Shown here: piece by piece, positions 11,235-20,695 of the stretch
How positions within the stretch are numbered: position 1 is the stretch's first letter
How the letters are laid out: every line of letters starts with the position of its first letter
The notes under the pieces: model-generated
What the model was told of the DNA's origin: nothing
The model's database searches: none
What the model saw: only the letters and a program-made list of their open reading frames with translations
Position numbers and translations under genes: made by a program
NCBI RefSeq assembly: GCF_030915405.1
Contig: NZ_CP133262.1
Span: forward strand, 1,674,001 to 1,738,000
Length of the DNA stretch: 64,000 nucleotides
Source: Neobacillus nitrireducens
GTDB taxonomy: Bacteria; Bacillota; Bacilli; Bacillales; Cytobacillaceae
Direction: 5' to 3'

Positions 11235-11498
11235 TTAAGCTAGCCAGCCATATACGCTGTTTAACCCACTACTAGCGAAATTTAAAACAAGAAATGCAAC
11301 AATGGGCGAAATATCCATCATCCCAATCGGAGGGATTATTTTTCTAAATGGCTCTAAATATGGTTCACAAATCTTCGCTAGAAATTGACCAATCGCTGAC
11401 TCCCTGGCATTAGGAAACCAAGACATTAATATATAAATAATTAAAGCCCACGAATAATAATAAATTACCTTACCAAGTATCACAAAAATTAATTCCAT
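11235..11498 (-). CDS. ylmG: YggT-family membrane protein YlmG
   Basis: 87 residues with two hydrophobic segments (residues 1-25 and about 60-80) and the family motif SWFPNARES followed by [13 protein letters not shown]. YggT/YlmG proteins sit beside sepF in Firmicutes and have been linked to division and envelope assembly; the molecular role is not known. The gene is 6 nt downstream of sepF and must share its transcript. Confidence 0.92.
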   Translation of the reverse strand: MELIFVILGKVIYYYSWALIIYILMSWFPNARESAIGQFLAKICEPYLEPFRKIIPPIGMMDISPIVAFLVLNFASSGLNSVYGWLA

Positions 11499-11504
11499 TA
11501 GGAT

Positions 11505-11966
11505 CTACCACCTCGTATTTTGATTATCAAAATCAGGAATCAAATCGGATATATTTCCTGATACCTCAACATTATCAGGTGTACATAAAAATATACTTAA
11601 ACCAATTTTTTGAATGTCTCCCCCGAGTGCATAGACAACTCCACTTAGAAAGTCCACAATTTGCCTTCCTTGTTCACTATCAATTCGCTGCAGGTTCACT
11701 ACAACTGCACGGCGATTTTTTAAATGGTCAGCAATATCAGTGGACTCCGAATATGTTCGTGGTTCGACTAATATGACCTTGGACGACTTTGAAGAGATGG
11801 GCGCTTTTTGGACACTTTGTAAGCTAACTACATTTTGATTTTTTACCACTGGCTGCAGCTTTTGTTTAACAGGTGCTAGCTCAGCTGTTTGTGCATAATC
11901 TTCATTATTATCATCATATTCCTCATCCAAAAAGAAAAAGGTTTTTAATTTTGATTTAATCGTCAT
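11505..11966 (-). CDS. sepF: Cell division protein SepF
   Basis: Membrane anchor and bundler of FtsZ filaments. 153 residues. An N-terminal amphipathic segment ([12 protein letters not shown]) is followed by a low-complexity linker, then the SepF core from about residue 65: [31 protein letters not shown] and [18 protein letters not shown]. The ATG follows AGGAGAG. Confidence 0.96.
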   Translation of the reverse strand: MTIKSKLKTFFFLDEEYDDNNEDYAQTAELAPVKQKLQPVVKNQNVVSLQSVQKAPISSKSSKVILVEPRTYSESTDIADHLKNRRAVVVNLQRIDSEQGRQIVDFLSGVVYALGGDIQKIGLSIFLCTPDNVEVSGNISDLIPDFDNQNTRW

Positions 11967-11977
11967 TATCTTCTCTC

Positions 11978-12655
11978 CTAACCATCTTCACCAACAAGCG
12001 CTGTACCTATTCTTACCATTGTAGCCCCTTCTTCAATTGCAATGACATAATCATTAGACATGCCCATTGAGAGCTCTGTACACGGGGCGTAATCCAAATC
12101 TAAGGCCTGAACTTGATCGCGAAGTTCTCTTAATTTCCGAAAACATTCTCGAATTTGATTTTCATCATTTGTTAAGGGAGCCATTGTCATTAATCCTTCC
12201 ACACAAATCTTCTCAAATTTGTGAAGCGATTCTATAAATAATACCGCTTCCCCAGAACTTAAGCCGTGCTTAGATTCCTCCCCGGATACGTTAACTTGAA
12301 TCAGACATTTTACCTTTTGCTCAGCTCGTTTATTAATTTCTTCAGCAAGTGAAATCCGGTCCAAGGAATGAATATATTCTACTTTATTAATTATATTTTT
12401 TACTTTACGTGTTTGCAGTGAACCGATATAATGCCAGGTAGGCTTGTCCTTTAGAACTTCCCACTTTTGAAGAAGCCCTTCATCACGATTTTCACCTAAG
12501 TTTGTTATACCTGCCTCTAAAGCTTCACTTGCTCTCTCTGTACTAACATATTTTGTGACGGCTATTACTTTTATTTCCTCAGGGTTCCGCTTTGCTCGAA
12601 GACAGGCGTTAATAATTTTTTGTTTAATTTGTTCAAAATTTACTGCTACCCTCAT
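11978..12655 (-). CDS. ylmE: YggS/PROSC-family PLP-binding protein YlmE
   Basis: Pyridoxal-phosphate homeostasis protein with an alanine-racemase-like barrel. 225 residues from the ATG at 12653-12655, which overlaps the pgeF stop (ATGA). The PLP lysine is in VIAVTKYVS, and [26 protein letters not shown] and [10 protein letters not shown] are family motifs. A TTG eight codons upstream is possible but has no better ribosome site. Confidence 0.93.
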   Translation of the reverse strand: MRVAVNFEQIKQKIINACLRAKRNPEEIKVIAVTKYVSTERASEALEAGITNLGENRDEGLLQKWEVLKDKPTWHYIGSLQTRKVKNIINKVEYIHSLDRISLAEEINKRAEQKVKCLIQVNVSGEESKHGLSSGEAVLFIESLHKFEKICVEGLMTMAPLTNDENQIRECFRKLRELRDQVQALDLDYAPCTELSMGMSNDYVIAIEEGATMVRIGTALVGEDG

Positions 12656-13479
12656 AAATGTTCCGTTGTCTCCTTCCAACCAATAAAACTTAACATTCTT
12701 CCTGTCCGACCTTGATCACGACGGTGGGAAAAGAACTCCTCATCACAACTAGAACAAAATCTAGTCTTCAGGATATTAGACTCTGGTACACCAGATTTCA
12801 TAATAATATGCCGATTTACTTCACGTAAATCTAAAGAATATTGACCATCATTAATTAAATTATAGGGTAATATTTCGACATCTTCTAGTGTATTTTCAAC
12901 CATATTTATGACATGCTTATCAACAATATAACATTTTTCACATATCGATGGACCAATTGCGACTAAAATTTGTTGAGGATCGATACCTTCGCGTCCCCAT
13001 GCAATGATCATTTCCTTAGCAATCTGACCTACGGTCCCTTTCCAGCCAGCATGTGCAATTCCAATCATCTTTGATTCAGGTGCAATAAAAAATAGAGGGA
13101 CGCAGTCGGCAAAGCACAGCGATAACAGAATGCCCTCCTCATTCGTATAAAAACCATCGGTGTCTTTAATTGAATTTTCATAGGAATGGGACCCTTTCCC
13201 ACGATCTGCTTTGGTTATTTTCTTCAGATGAATACCATGTGTTTGTTCTGCCCCCACCCAGGTGTTTAGAGGAAATTCCACTAGATCAGACACTATACTT
13301 CTGTTGGAGCAAACAGCACTTAATTCATCACCAACATGAAAGCCAAGGTTTAAGGTATCGTAATCCCCTCTGCTCGTTCCTCCATGTTTGGTGGTTATAC
13401 CGACAGCCAAACCGGGCAATTGTTTTATCCAGTTTTCTATTGTGAAAAACGACTGATTCTTTAAAACAAAGGGTTCCAT
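12652..13479 (-). CDS. pgeF: Peptidoglycan editing factor / purine nucleoside phosphorylase-like (YlmD)
   Basis: YfiH/DUF152-family protein of 275 residues. The copper/zinc-type active-site pattern is visible: [19 protein letters not shown] and [12 protein letters not shown]. coli PgeF corrects wrong amino acids in muropeptides; other members act on purine nucleosides. The start chosen is the ATG at 13477-13479, 6 nt after AGAGGT; an ATG two codons earlier touches the ribosome site. Confidence 0.92.
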   Translation of the reverse strand: MEPFVLKNQSFFTIENWIKQLPGLAVGITTKHGGTSRGDYDTLNLGFHVGDELSAVCSNRSIVSDLVEFPLNTWVGAEQTHGIHLKKITKADRGKGSHSYENSIKDTDGFYTNEEGILLSLCFADCVPLFFIAPESKMIGIAHAGWKGTVGQIAKEMIIAWGREGIDPQQILVAIGPSICEKCYIVDKHVINMVENTLEDVEILPYNLINDGQYSLDLREVNRHIIMKSGVPESNILKTRFCSSCDEEFFSHRRDQGRTGRMLSFIGWKETTEHL

Positions 13480-13548
13480 TCCCATACCTCTTTTGTTTTT
13501 CTATAGTTTACCATGAAAAGAAAAAATGGTCACCGTTAATAACTAATA

Positions 13549-13821
13549 TCATCCTTCAGTTTCCGAAGGTAACATCTCCTCACTTCCTCTATATCGAACC
13601 AAAATTACATCCTGACCAATTTTTATGATATTTTTCCAAGGAATAACGACGTCATCATCTTTTCCAAAGAACCCTAGTACTCTGCCGCTGCCGCTAATCA
13701 CAACCGCATCGATTTTTCCTGTCGTTAAATTTATCTCAATATCACCAATATTTCCAAGCCTTTTTCCATCTGCTACATTAACCACATCTTTTATTTGGAA
13801 TTCGGATATTTTCACCATCAT
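13549..13821 (-). CDS. ylmC: YlmC/YmxH-family sporulation protein (PRC-barrel)
   Basis: 90 residues, a PRC-barrel-like fold: VKISEFQIKDVVNVADGKRLG, IEINLTTGKIDAVVISG, VIPWKNIIKIGQDVILVRY. Lies between sigG and pgeF as in B. subtilis. Family members are expressed around sporulation; the function is not known. Two adjacent ATG codons follow GGGAGTGAGAG and either could start it. Confidence 0.9.
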   Translation of the reverse strand: MMVKISEFQIKDVVNVADGKRLGNIGDIEINLTTGKIDAVVISGSGRVLGFFGKDDDVVIPWKNIIKIGQDVILVRYRGSEEMLPSETEG

Positions 13822-13887
13822 CTCTCACTCCCAATTTAATTACTATAGAAAATATATGATAGTTCCACCCATTTTAGTAAAAGGAAT

Positions 13888-13918
13888 AAAAAATAAAGCT
13901 GCCCAAAGGACAGCTTAA
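13888..13918 (-). terminator. Terminator after sigG
   Basis: Minus-strand stem AAGCTGTCC/GGGCAGCTT followed by TATTTTTTATT, overlapping the last sigG codons. Confidence 0.8.
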
Positions 13919-14694
13919 CTTTGAATATTTTTATTCATTTGTCTGATAGCCGCCTTCTCTAGTCGAGAAACCTGAGCTTGTGAAATCCCGATTTCATCCG
14001 CGACCTCCATCTGGGTTTTTCCTTGAAAAAATCGTTTACGTAAAATTAATTTTTCACGATCGTTTAACCTTCGCATGCCTTCTTTTAAAGCAATTTCTTC
14101 AATCCAGTGGATATCTTTATTCTTCTCATCGCTTAATTGGTCCATTACATAAATCGGATCGCCGCCATCATTATAAATTGGCTCGAAAAGGGACACTGGG
14201 TCCTGTATGGCATCAAGGGCGAATACAATTTCTTCATGTGGAACCTCTAAGACCTTGGCAATTTCTTCTGCAGTCGGCTCCCTTGAAGTCTCGCTCATCA
14301 ATCGTTCCCTTACTTGAAGGGCCTTATAGGCAATATCCCTAAGGGACCTTGACACACGAATTGGATTATTATCACGAAGATACCTTCGAATTTCTCCAAT
14401 AATCATCGGAACCGCATAGGTTGAAAACTTTACGTTTTGGCCTAAATCAAAGTTATCAATTGACTTCATCAGCCCTATACAGCCAACTTGAAACAAGTCG
14501 TCAACAAACTCTCCTCGATTGTTAAAACGTTGAATGACACTTAATACGAGTCGTAAATTACCGTTGACGAGCTTTTCTCTGGCATAAATATCGCCCTCTT
14601 GCATTTGCTTGAAGAGTATTCTCATTTCTTCGTTCTTTAAGACAGGAAGTTTTGCTGTGTCCACACCGCAAATTTCAACTTTATTTCGAGTCAA
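13915..14694 (-). CDS. sigG: RNA polymerase sporulation sigma factor SigG
   Basis: Late forespore sigma factor. 259 residues. Translation starts at a TTG (14692-14694) after GAGGAGGG; the protein from there reads (M)TRNKVEICGVDTAKLPVL, the canonical SigG N-terminus. Region 2 contains LVNGNLRLVLSVIQRF and CIGLMKSIDNFDLGQNVKFSTYA; region 4 ends with TQMEVADEIGISQAQVSRLEK. The rare start codon and a short hairpin that covers the ribosome site suggest that translation is deliberately weak. Confidence 0.97.
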   Translation of the reverse strand: MTRNKVEICGVDTAKLPVLKNEEMRILFKQMQEGDIYAREKLVNGNLRLVLSVIQRFNNRGEFVDDLFQVGCIGLMKSIDNFDLGQNVKFSTYAVPMIIGEIRRYLRDNNPIRVSRSLRDIAYKALQVRERLMSETSREPTAEEIAKVLEVPHEEIVFALDAIQDPVSLFEPIYNDGGDPIYVMDQLSDEKNKDIHWIEEIALKEGMRRLNDREKLILRKRFFQGKTQMEVADEIGISQAQVSRLEKAAIRQMNKNIQS

Positions 14695-14703
14695 TCCTTT
14701 TCC

Positions 14704-14716
14704 CTCCTCACAGGAG
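14704..14716 (-). promoter_or_regulatory. Small hairpin over the sigG ribosome site
   Basis: Minus-strand CTCCTGTGAGGAG folds as CTCCT/AGGAG with a 3-nt loop; AGGAG is part of the sigG Shine-Dalgarno sequence. It could hold down translation. Confidence 0.5.
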
Positions 14717-14751
14717 TTGCTGTACAAAAAACAGTATCTCCTTGAGAAGGA

Positions 14752-14793
14752 AAAATATGCACTTATCCACGTTGGTGGACAAGTGCATATTTG
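14752..14793 (-). promoter_or_regulatory. Long hairpin in the sigE-sigG gap
   Basis: Stem ATATGCACTTGTCCAC with its complement around a 4-nt loop, about 18 bp with one G-U, followed on the minus strand by TTTTT. It lies about 60 nt upstream of the sigG start. It may terminate or slow read-through from the spoIIG operon, or be part of the sigG leader. I could not place a convincing SigF promoter here. Confidence 0.65.
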
Positions 14794-14892
14794 TCGAAAA
14801 ATGGAATAAAGTCGCGAAAATCTTAGGTTTTTTTTATGAAAAAAAAATTCTTTTCCCGCGGTAAAAATAGTAATTCGTTTTACTTAGACAAC

Positions 14893-15040
14893 TGTCTAGC
14901 TACATCGCCCAGCGTCTAGTGGACTTCGCTCTCCTCCCTACGATAAGTCAACATCGAATCGCTACGCTCTCCGTGTTTCCTTTATCTCAGTCGAAGCGCT
15001 CCAGTCCATACGCCGCTAAACGGGCGATTCCGCTTTTCTT
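14893..15040 (-). repeat. Intergenic repeat, copy A (about 148 nt)
   Basis: Nearly the same sequence occurs at 52187-52333, and a shortened form at 25861-25900. On the minus strand it starts AAGAAAAGCGGAATCGCCCG right at the sigE stop and ends GCTAGACA. It contains complementary GC-rich ends and no reading frame. It accounts for most of the gap between sigE and sigG. Confidence 0.9.
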
Positions 15041-15758
15041 ATACCATTTTATTAAATTCTTTTCGTAGCCTTTTAATAATTCTTTTTTCTAAACGGGAAA
15101 TATACGATTGAGAAATACCCAGCATATCAGCTACGTCTTTTTGTGTTTTTTCTTCTCCATTTGTAAGGCCAAACCGTAGTTCCATTATTTGTTTTTCACG
15201 GTCTGTCAGTTGATGGAGAGCTTTAGTCAAAAGCTTTCGATCCACGTTCGCTTCTAAGTCCTTTGTGATAATATCATCATCTGTTCCTAATACATCAGAT
15301 AATAAAAGTTCATTCCCATCCCAATCAATATTTAATGGCTCATCAAAGGATACTTCAGATCTGATTTTATTATTACGTCTTAAGTACATGAGAATTTCAT
15401 TCTCGATACATCTAGAGGCATATGTAGCTAGTTTTATTTTTTTCTCAGGATTAAAGGTGTTTACAGCTTTTATTAATCCAATCGTACCAATACTAATTAA
15501 ATCCTCGATATTAATCCCTGTATTCTCAAATTTCCTAGCAATATAAACAACCAGACGAAGATTTCGCTCAATTAATATCGACCTTGCAGCTTTGTCGCCA
15601 CCGGGAAGTTTTTTTAATAGCATCTCTTCTTCATCTTTATTCAAAGGAGGCGGTAATGCCTCGCTACCACCAATATAATAAACTTCATCTGTTTTTAAGC
15701 CTAATTTCATTAATAGTTTATACCAGTAGTAGGATAGGCGAAGCCTCCATTTTTTCAT
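15039..15758 (-). CDS. sigE: RNA polymerase sporulation sigma factor SigE
   Basis: Early mother-cell sigma factor, made as inactive pro-SigE. 239 residues. The N-terminal pro-sequence [20 protein letters not shown] is basic and amphipathic as in the family and would be removed by SpoIIGA. Region 2 reads [18 protein letters not shown] and [21 protein letters not shown]; region 4 has [27 protein letters not shown] precedes the ATG. It forms the spoIIG operon with spoIIGA. Confidence 0.98.
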   Translation of the reverse strand: MKKWRLRLSYYWYKLLMKLGLKTDEVYYIGGSEALPPPLNKDEEEMLLKKLPGGDKAARSILIERNLRLVVYIARKFENTGINIEDLISIGTIGLIKAVNTFNPEKKIKLATYASRCIENEILMYLRRNNKIRSEVSFDEPLNIDWDGNELLLSDVLGTDDDIITKDLEANVDRKLLTKALHQLTDREKQIMELRFGLTNGEEKTQKDVADMLGISQSYISRLEKRIIKRLRKEFNKMV

Positions 15759-15802
15759 GCGTGTTCCTCCTTCTAAAATATGTTTTTCTGAGTATAGTAA
15801 TA

Positions 15803-16741
15803 TTAACTTACCTTAACGGTATCTGTTTGGTGCTTTTGTCCTGTCAGCATCTTTGGATGAACAATACATTGAAATGCATCCTCACTAGAGAGTTGCTTAA
15901 TTGTGAAAGATACAAGTCCCTTTTCACATAAATACTGAGTCCCATTGTGTTCAATTAAGATACTTTCAGGTTTAACTGCTATGATCAGCTGATGCTCTTG
16001 TCCAATAACTCGCGTAGGAATGATTCTAAGCCTATTTTGCCATTCCTCTGGGAGCTCCCCGCTGCCATTAATAAGGGCATCAGGATCGTCTGCAAGTTTC
16101 CTTATTATCCCAGAGATAGTGTCTAACTGGTTTTTAATTGATACAAACATAACAGGAAGCTTTGACAATGGATCATAAAGTTGATTTCCACTATCCACTA
16201 ATCCTTTTAGAGTAAGGGTTTCGTTGTCAATTTTCACAGTTACCTTAACAATTTGATCAAATTGTATTTTGGTCATCTCCATACTTTCAATATTTTTTCT
16301 AGAGAAGTGCCATGCGACAGGAAATCCAATAAAGACAAATAGCCAGCTAATTGGATCCCCGAACCCTTTTACACTTGTCATTAGGACTCTAGTGGTCAAT
16401 TCAGAGTCATATTGAATAAAATAATGGGTCCCCATTAATGCCCCGCCAATTAAAAAAGTTGAAACATAAAGTGTCATTAAGGCTTTAAAGAAAAAAGTTA
16501 ACCGTTTATACCCAAAGGCTATTAATACCATCACGATTGAAAATAAGAATTTTGAAATTGGGTGGCTTGTGTAGACATTTAATGGTGTAAATGATAATAA
16601 AATGATCAATGAACCAATAAAGCCACCAGCAAACAGCCGTGCTAATTTTACTTCTCTTTTTAGAAAAATAGCTGTTAAATATAGAAGCAGGCTATCAAAA
16701 AACAAATTTAGTGCCCAAATCACATCTAAATAAATAGTCAG
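15803..16741 (-). CDS. spoIIGA: Sporulation sigma-E processing peptidase SpoIIGA, likely CTG start
   Basis: Aspartic-type membrane protease that cleaves pro-SigE after a signal from the forespore. Five hydrophobic segments cover about residues 5-150; the C-terminal protease domain has [17 protein letters not shown] with the catalytic Asp. No ATG fits the N-terminus. A GTG at 16721-16723 would drop the first residues, whereas a CTG at 16739-16741 lies 8 nt after GGGAGG and gives (M)[11 protein letters not shown], which matches B. subtilis MKIYLDVIWLLN. 312 residues from the CTG. Confidence 0.93.
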   Translation of the reverse strand: MTIYLDVIWALNLFFDSLLLYLTAIFLKREVKLARLFAGGFIGSLIILLSFTPLNVYTSHPISKFLFSIVMVLIAFGYKRLTFFFKALMTLYVSTFLIGGALMGTHYFIQYDSELTTRVLMTSVKGFGDPISWLFVFIGFPVAWHFSRKNIESMEMTKIQFDQIVKVTVKIDNETLTLKGLVDSGNQLYDPLSKLPVMFVSIKNQLDTISGIIRKLADDPDALINGSGELPEEWQNRLRIIPTRVIGQEHQLIIAVKPESILIEHNGTQYLCEKGLVSFTIKQLSSEDAFQCIVHPKMLTGQKHQTDTVKVS

Positions 16742-16791
16742 GCGAGCTTCCTCCCTTTAAATTGTCAGCTTTTCCTTTCTGTTTACGAAAA

Positions 16792-16825
16792 AGTATAACG
16801 TACTTGTATGGCTGAAGTGTGTCAC
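16792..16825 (-). promoter_or_regulatory. spoIIG promoter (Spo0A-dependent SigA type, 22-bp spacer)
   Basis: On the minus strand GTGACA (16820-16825) and TATACT (16792-16797) lie exactly 22 bp apart. The B. subtilis spoIIG promoter is known for the same overlong spacing, overcome by Spo0A bound next to the -35 region. The -10 sits about 50 nt before the spoIIGA start. Confidence 0.7.
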
Positions 16826-16902
16826 TTTCTGTAATCAAAAAAACAGAATTTTCCACTATTCACAACGGATTTTGTCAGATAGATTTGGTTGCAATAAAAT
16901 AG

Positions 16903-16938
16903 AAAAAGACACGACCTATTGTTGGCCGTGTCTTTTTT
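16903..16938 (-). terminator. Terminator after ftsZ
   Basis: Minus-strand stem AAAGACACGGCC/GGTCGTGTCTTT with T-run, 15 nt past the ftsZ stop. Ends the division cluster before spoIIG. Confidence 0.9.
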
Positions 16939-16952
16939 GTTGTATTCAATAT

Positions 16953-18089
16953 TTATCTTCTCCGATTACGATTGCGTAAGAAGGTTGGAATATCCAATGT
17001 TTCTTCTTGGGAAACTTGACTGTGGCGAACTGGTTCTTGCTGAACCTCTTCACGTTTTGGCTGTTCCCTCTTAACATTGCCCATTGTCGGCTTAGCTTGT
17101 CCAAATGTCGGACGAGTAGCTTTTTGCTGCGTACCTTCTTCTTTAAATCCAGTCGCAATTACTGTAACAATAATTTCATCTTTAAGCGCCTCATTGATAA
17201 CCGAACCAAAAATCATATTAACTTCCTGGTCAGAAGCAGTGGCTACTATATCGGCAGCTTCTTGTACTTCGTAAAGACTTAAATTTGTTCCGCCTGTAAT
17301 GTTCATTAGAACCCCTTGTGCTCCATCAATTGAGGTTTCTAATAAAGGAGAACTAATAGCTTTCTTTGCAGCCTCCGCTGCACGGTTTTCACCTGCAGAT
17401 ACACCGATTCCCATTAATGCAGAACCCTTATTAGACATAATTGTTTTCACATCTGCAAAGTCCAAGTTAATTAGACCGGGGACAGCAATTAAATCCGAAA
17501 TACCTTGAACACCTTGGCGAAGCACATTATCTGCTTCACGGAATGCTTCAAGCATCGGCGTGCTTTTGTCAACGATTTCCAAGAGTCGATCATTAGGAAT
17601 GACGATTAAAGTATCCACAGCTTCTTTCATTGCACCGATACCGCCAGATGCTTGACCTGAACGTTTTTTACCTTCAAATGTAAACGGGCGTGTAACAACA
17701 CCCACAGTCAATGCGCCTAAGTCACGGGCAATTTGAGCAATTACAGGTGCAGCACCTGTACCAGTACCACCGCCCATTCCAGCTGTTACAAATACCATAT
17801 CTGCGCCGCTTAACGCTGCTTCTAGTTGTTCTTTACTTTCTTCTGCAGCTTTCTTCCCCACATCAGGATTTGCACCTGCTCCTAGTCCGCGGGTAAGCTT
17901 TGCACCAATTTGCATCTTAACTTCTGCTTTGGAAAGATTTAATGCTTGAGCATCTGTATTAACTGCGATAAATTCTACCCCTTGAACGCCATGTTCAATC
18001 ATACGGTTTACCGCGTTATTACCACCGCCGCCAACACCGATTACTTTTATTGTTGCAAGAGAATCTAAATTTGTATCAAATTCTAACAT
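16953..18089 (-). CDS. ftsZ: Cell division protein FtsZ
   Basis: Tubulin-like GTPase that forms the Z-ring. 378 residues. Tubulin signature GGGTGTG at residues 106-112 and the synergy-loop region [11 protein letters not shown] are present. A variable linker from about residue 320 is followed by the C-terminal peptide [13 protein letters not shown], which binds FtsA and SepF. AGGAGG precedes the ATG. It follows ftsA with a 38-nt gap. Confidence 0.98.
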   Translation of the reverse strand: MLEFDTNLDSLATIKVIGVGGGGNNAVNRMIEHGVQGVEFIAVNTDAQALNLSKAEVKMQIGAKLTRGLGAGANPDVGKKAAEESKEQLEAALSGADMVFVTAGMGGGTGTGAAPVIAQIARDLGALTVGVVTRPFTFEGKKRSGQASGGIGAMKEAVDTLIVIPNDRLLEIVDKSTPMLEAFREADNVLRQGVQGISDLIAVPGLINLDFADVKTIMSNKGSALMGIGVSAGENRAAEAAKKAISSPLLETSIDGAQGVLMNITGGTNLSLYEVQEAADIVATASDQEVNMIFGSVINEALKDEIIVTVIATGFKEEGTQQKATRPTFGQAKPTMGNVKREQPKREEVQQEPVRHSQVSQEETLDIPTFLRNRNRRR

Positions 18090-18127
18090 GACAATCCTCC
18101 TAATTCGTCGCTTCCTTTTTCGAATTT

Positions 18128-19420
18128 CTATTCAAAAAAGTAACCAAGGAATTTCTTTACTTTTGATGACATCTTATCTTCCGGATGTTTTTCTACTTTT
18201 GGTTTAGGCTGTTGTTGTTTTGGTACTCTCTTTTCGACAGGTTCAGCAATAGTTGATGAACCAATGGTACCACCTGGTAATCTAGCATTCTTGTAGGCGT
18301 ATTTAATTAAACCAACAGCCGTAGTATATTGAGGTTCTCTCACACCAATATAGTCAGGCACGGCAATTCGGACCCGGTTTTGCAAAATTACTTGGGCAAG
18401 TTCTAGAACACCTTGCATATTTGCAATTCCGCCAGTTAAAACATAACCGCCGGGGAGATCACTTAATCCTAAGCGTTTCATCTCATGTAATACTAGTTCA
18501 AAAATTTCTTCCATTCTAGCTTCAATAATATCAGAAATTTCCAGCTGATTAAATTGCTGATGTTGATCACTACCAATTATTGGAACACTAAACACTTCAT
18601 CTTCTGAAGCCTCATCATAAAAGGCATGTCCATGTTTAACTTTAATTTTTTCAGCATCTTCAGTTGAGGTTCGTAATCCTACAGAAAGATCTTTAGTGAT
18701 ATAGTCTCCACCAACTGGAATGACACTAGTTTGAGTTATAAATCCCTCTTCAAAAACAGCGATTGTTGTTGATCCTCCACCAAGGTCAATAAGAGCTACC
18801 CCAAGGTTTTTCTCATCCTTTGACAAAGCATAATCTCCTGCTGCCAAAGGTTGAAGGACAATGTCTACAATCTCGAGTCCGGCGCGTTCTACACAACGGA
18901 GGGTGTTAATGATAATGGATTTAGAGCCGGTAATGAGTGTTCCGTCCATTTCCAAGCGGACACCAATCATTCCGCGAGGATCATTAATTTCATCTTTTCC
19001 ATCCAAAATAAATTGTTTTCGAATAACGCCAATGTTCTCTCTTTCAGGTGGGATTGATCCAACATGTGATGCCTCAATAACACGAATGACGTCCTCATTC
19101 GTAATTTCTCGGTTTTGGCTTGAAACTGCTACAATCCCATGACAGTGTTGCAGCATAACATTGTTCCCGGAAATGCCAACCACCACATCCCGAATTTCCA
19201 TCCCAATCATTCTTTCCGCTTGTTCAATTGCCCTTTTAATCGAATGAACGGTGTCGTCCATGTCTACAATGGAGCCTTTTCGTAATCCTTCAGACTTCAC
19301 ATTTCCAACACCAATTATATTTAATGAGTCTTTACCCGAGTCATTGACCATTTCACCAATGATAACTTTCACACTGGATGTACCGATGTCAAGACTAACA
19401 TATATTTCATTGCTGTTCAT
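18128..19420 (-). CDS. ftsA: Cell division protein FtsA
   Basis: Actin-like ATPase tethering FtsZ to the membrane. 430 residues. Phosphate-binding loop [16 protein letters not shown] at the start, [13 protein letters not shown] in the middle and [12 protein letters not shown] near residue 330. The C-terminus [10 protein letters not shown] is the membrane-targeting amphipathic helix. AAAGGAGGTG precedes the ATG. Confidence 0.98.
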   Translation of the reverse strand: MNSNEIYVSLDIGTSSVKVIIGEMVNDSGKDSLNIIGVGNVKSEGLRKGSIVDMDDTVHSIKRAIEQAERMIGMEIRDVVVGISGNNVMLQHCHGIVAVSSQNREITNEDVIRVIEASHVGSIPPERENIGVIRKQFILDGKDEINDPRGMIGVRLEMDGTLITGSKSIIINTLRCVERAGLEIVDIVLQPLAAGDYALSKDEKNLGVALIDLGGGSTTIAVFEEGFITQTSVIPVGGDYITKDLSVGLRTSTEDAEKIKVKHGHAFYDEASEDEVFSVPIIGSDQHQQFNQLEISDIIEARMEEIFELVLHEMKRLGLSDLPGGYVLTGGIANMQGVLELAQVILQNRVRIAVPDYIGVREPQYTTAVGLIKYAYKNARLPGGTIGSSTIAEPVEKRVPKQQQPKPKVEKHPEDKMSSKVKKFLGYFFE

Positions 19421-19546
19421 TCTTTGGCACCTCCTTTAGATTTCCTTAAGTTGAACAACAACTATATTTTTTTGTCCAAGAAAAGTTTCCATAGTCATAT
19501 TTTATTAAATTATTCGTCACAACTAAATGATTCCCTTTAAAAAATT

Positions 19547-19909
19547 TCAATTTTTTTCTACTTTTTCTTTGTTTGTTGACCATTTCGTCAATATTATTCG
19601 CCTTATTACGGCAATATTCTGAAATAATCTAACACCAAACGCGAAAACTGCCGCTAAATATAAGTCTACACCAAGATGTACACCGAGAAAAGCTAAACTT
19701 GCAGCAAGCATAATATTAAAAAAGAATCCTGATACAAACACCTTTTCGTCATATATATTTTGCAGGTAAGCCCTGATTCCACCGAAAAGAGTGTCGAATG
19801 CCGCTAAGACAGCAATCGACAAATAATTGGAATATTCTTCAGGAATTCGTATCTCTGATAATAAGCCAAGAATGATCCCAATTATTAATCCAATGAATGG
19901 AAGCCACAT
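19547..19909 (-). CDS. sbp: Small basic protein Sbp (DUF1290 family)
   Basis: 120 residues, largely hydrophobic with about four membrane segments. AVLAAFDTLFGGIRAYLQNIYD is the family signature region. Start ATG overlaps the stop of the upstream DUF881 gene (TAATG). Function unknown; conserved in this place before ftsA. Confidence 0.92.
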   Translation of the reverse strand: MWLPFIGLIIGIILGLLSEIRIPEEYSNYLSIAVLAAFDTLFGGIRAYLQNIYDEKVFVSGFFFNIMLAASLAFLGVHLGVDLYLAAVFAFGVRLFQNIAVIRRIILTKWSTNKEKVEKN

Positions 19910-20640
19910 TAAGAATCGCCCCCTTCTTTTTCCGGTTCCATGTAGCGGATACGTATGGAATTATCATAGGCTGGTACCGTTATGTTCAGATTTGGTCTTG
20001 AAACGGAAAGTTTTAGATTTTCAATAAAAAATTCTTCCAAAGATTTGGATACTTTCATCCGATTGTATAGTTTTTCAGCTGAACTATTACCATCAACACC
20101 CACGATAATTTCAATTGGCAGACTATTAATCGTATGTCCATCGATTTTTGTGACCCCATTGATGTCACGAATCACAGTCGTATTAATAACTCTTTGGCCA
20201 TCAATCGCCACATATTTTGCTTCATACATATTTAATTCGTTAAGTAACCTTTTTAAAAGTTCTGGAGAAACAACCTTATTCACTGGGGTACCCGGCTTGA
20301 TTTCTTCGATTACCGGCTCTATATGTAATGTAATTCCAGGAACATTTATTTCAGTTAAACCAGCTTCAATCTTTAATTCCTTTAGTGTATCGATTAAAGT
20401 TTGTTCTTTACTTTGTTTTCGCTTAGATTCATAGGCTGCCAGCTTTTCTTCATTCGAACGGATTTCACTTAACAAATTGGATTGAAGTTCTTTTTCTTTA
20501 AGTAATGCTTCACGCAGCTGCCAAATATCACGTGTGTCACGTTCAGCAGGTTCTTTAACCGTTTGAAATTGGACAGCAATCATGAAACCAACCAAGACTG
20601 CTATCAATGTAAAACTTGCATTAAGTTTTTGGTTGTCCAC
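19909..20640 (-). CDS. ylxX: DUF881-family protein YlxX
   Basis: 243 residues. One N-terminal membrane helix (residues 9-25), a coiled coil (about 45-85, ALLKEKELQSNLLSEI) and the DUF881 domain with INVPGITLHIEP, LLNELNMYEAKYVAIDGQRV and NTTVIRDI. Predicted outside the membrane. Function unknown; second of two tandem DUF881 genes between divIB and sbp, as in B. subtilis. Confidence 0.9.
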   Translation of the reverse strand: MDNQKLNASFTLIAVLVGFMIAVQFQTVKEPAERDTRDIWQLREALLKEKELQSNLLSEIRSNEEKLAAYESKRKQSKEQTLIDTLKELKIEAGLTEINVPGITLHIEPVIEEIKPGTPVNKVVSPELLKRLLNELNMYEAKYVAIDGQRVINTTVIRDINGVTKIDGHTINSLPIEIIVGVDGNSSAEKLYNRMKVSKSLEEFFIENLKLSVSRPNLNITVPAYDNSIRIRYMEPEKEGGDS

Positions 20641-20695
20641 TTTTTTTCACCTAACCTTTTAAATTATCAACTCGTGGACAGTACTTAGAAATAGC

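Noticed and set aside
14893-15040. Intergenic repeat as a CRISPR unit or tRNA-like gene
   Set aside because: Copies are single and far apart with no spacers; GC-rich ends pair but no tRNA arms or anticodon loop are evident.
16946-17158. 70-codon frame overlapping the 3' end of ftsZ
   Set aside because: Same strand as ftsZ in another frame, inside its linker-coding region; no ribosome site or family match.
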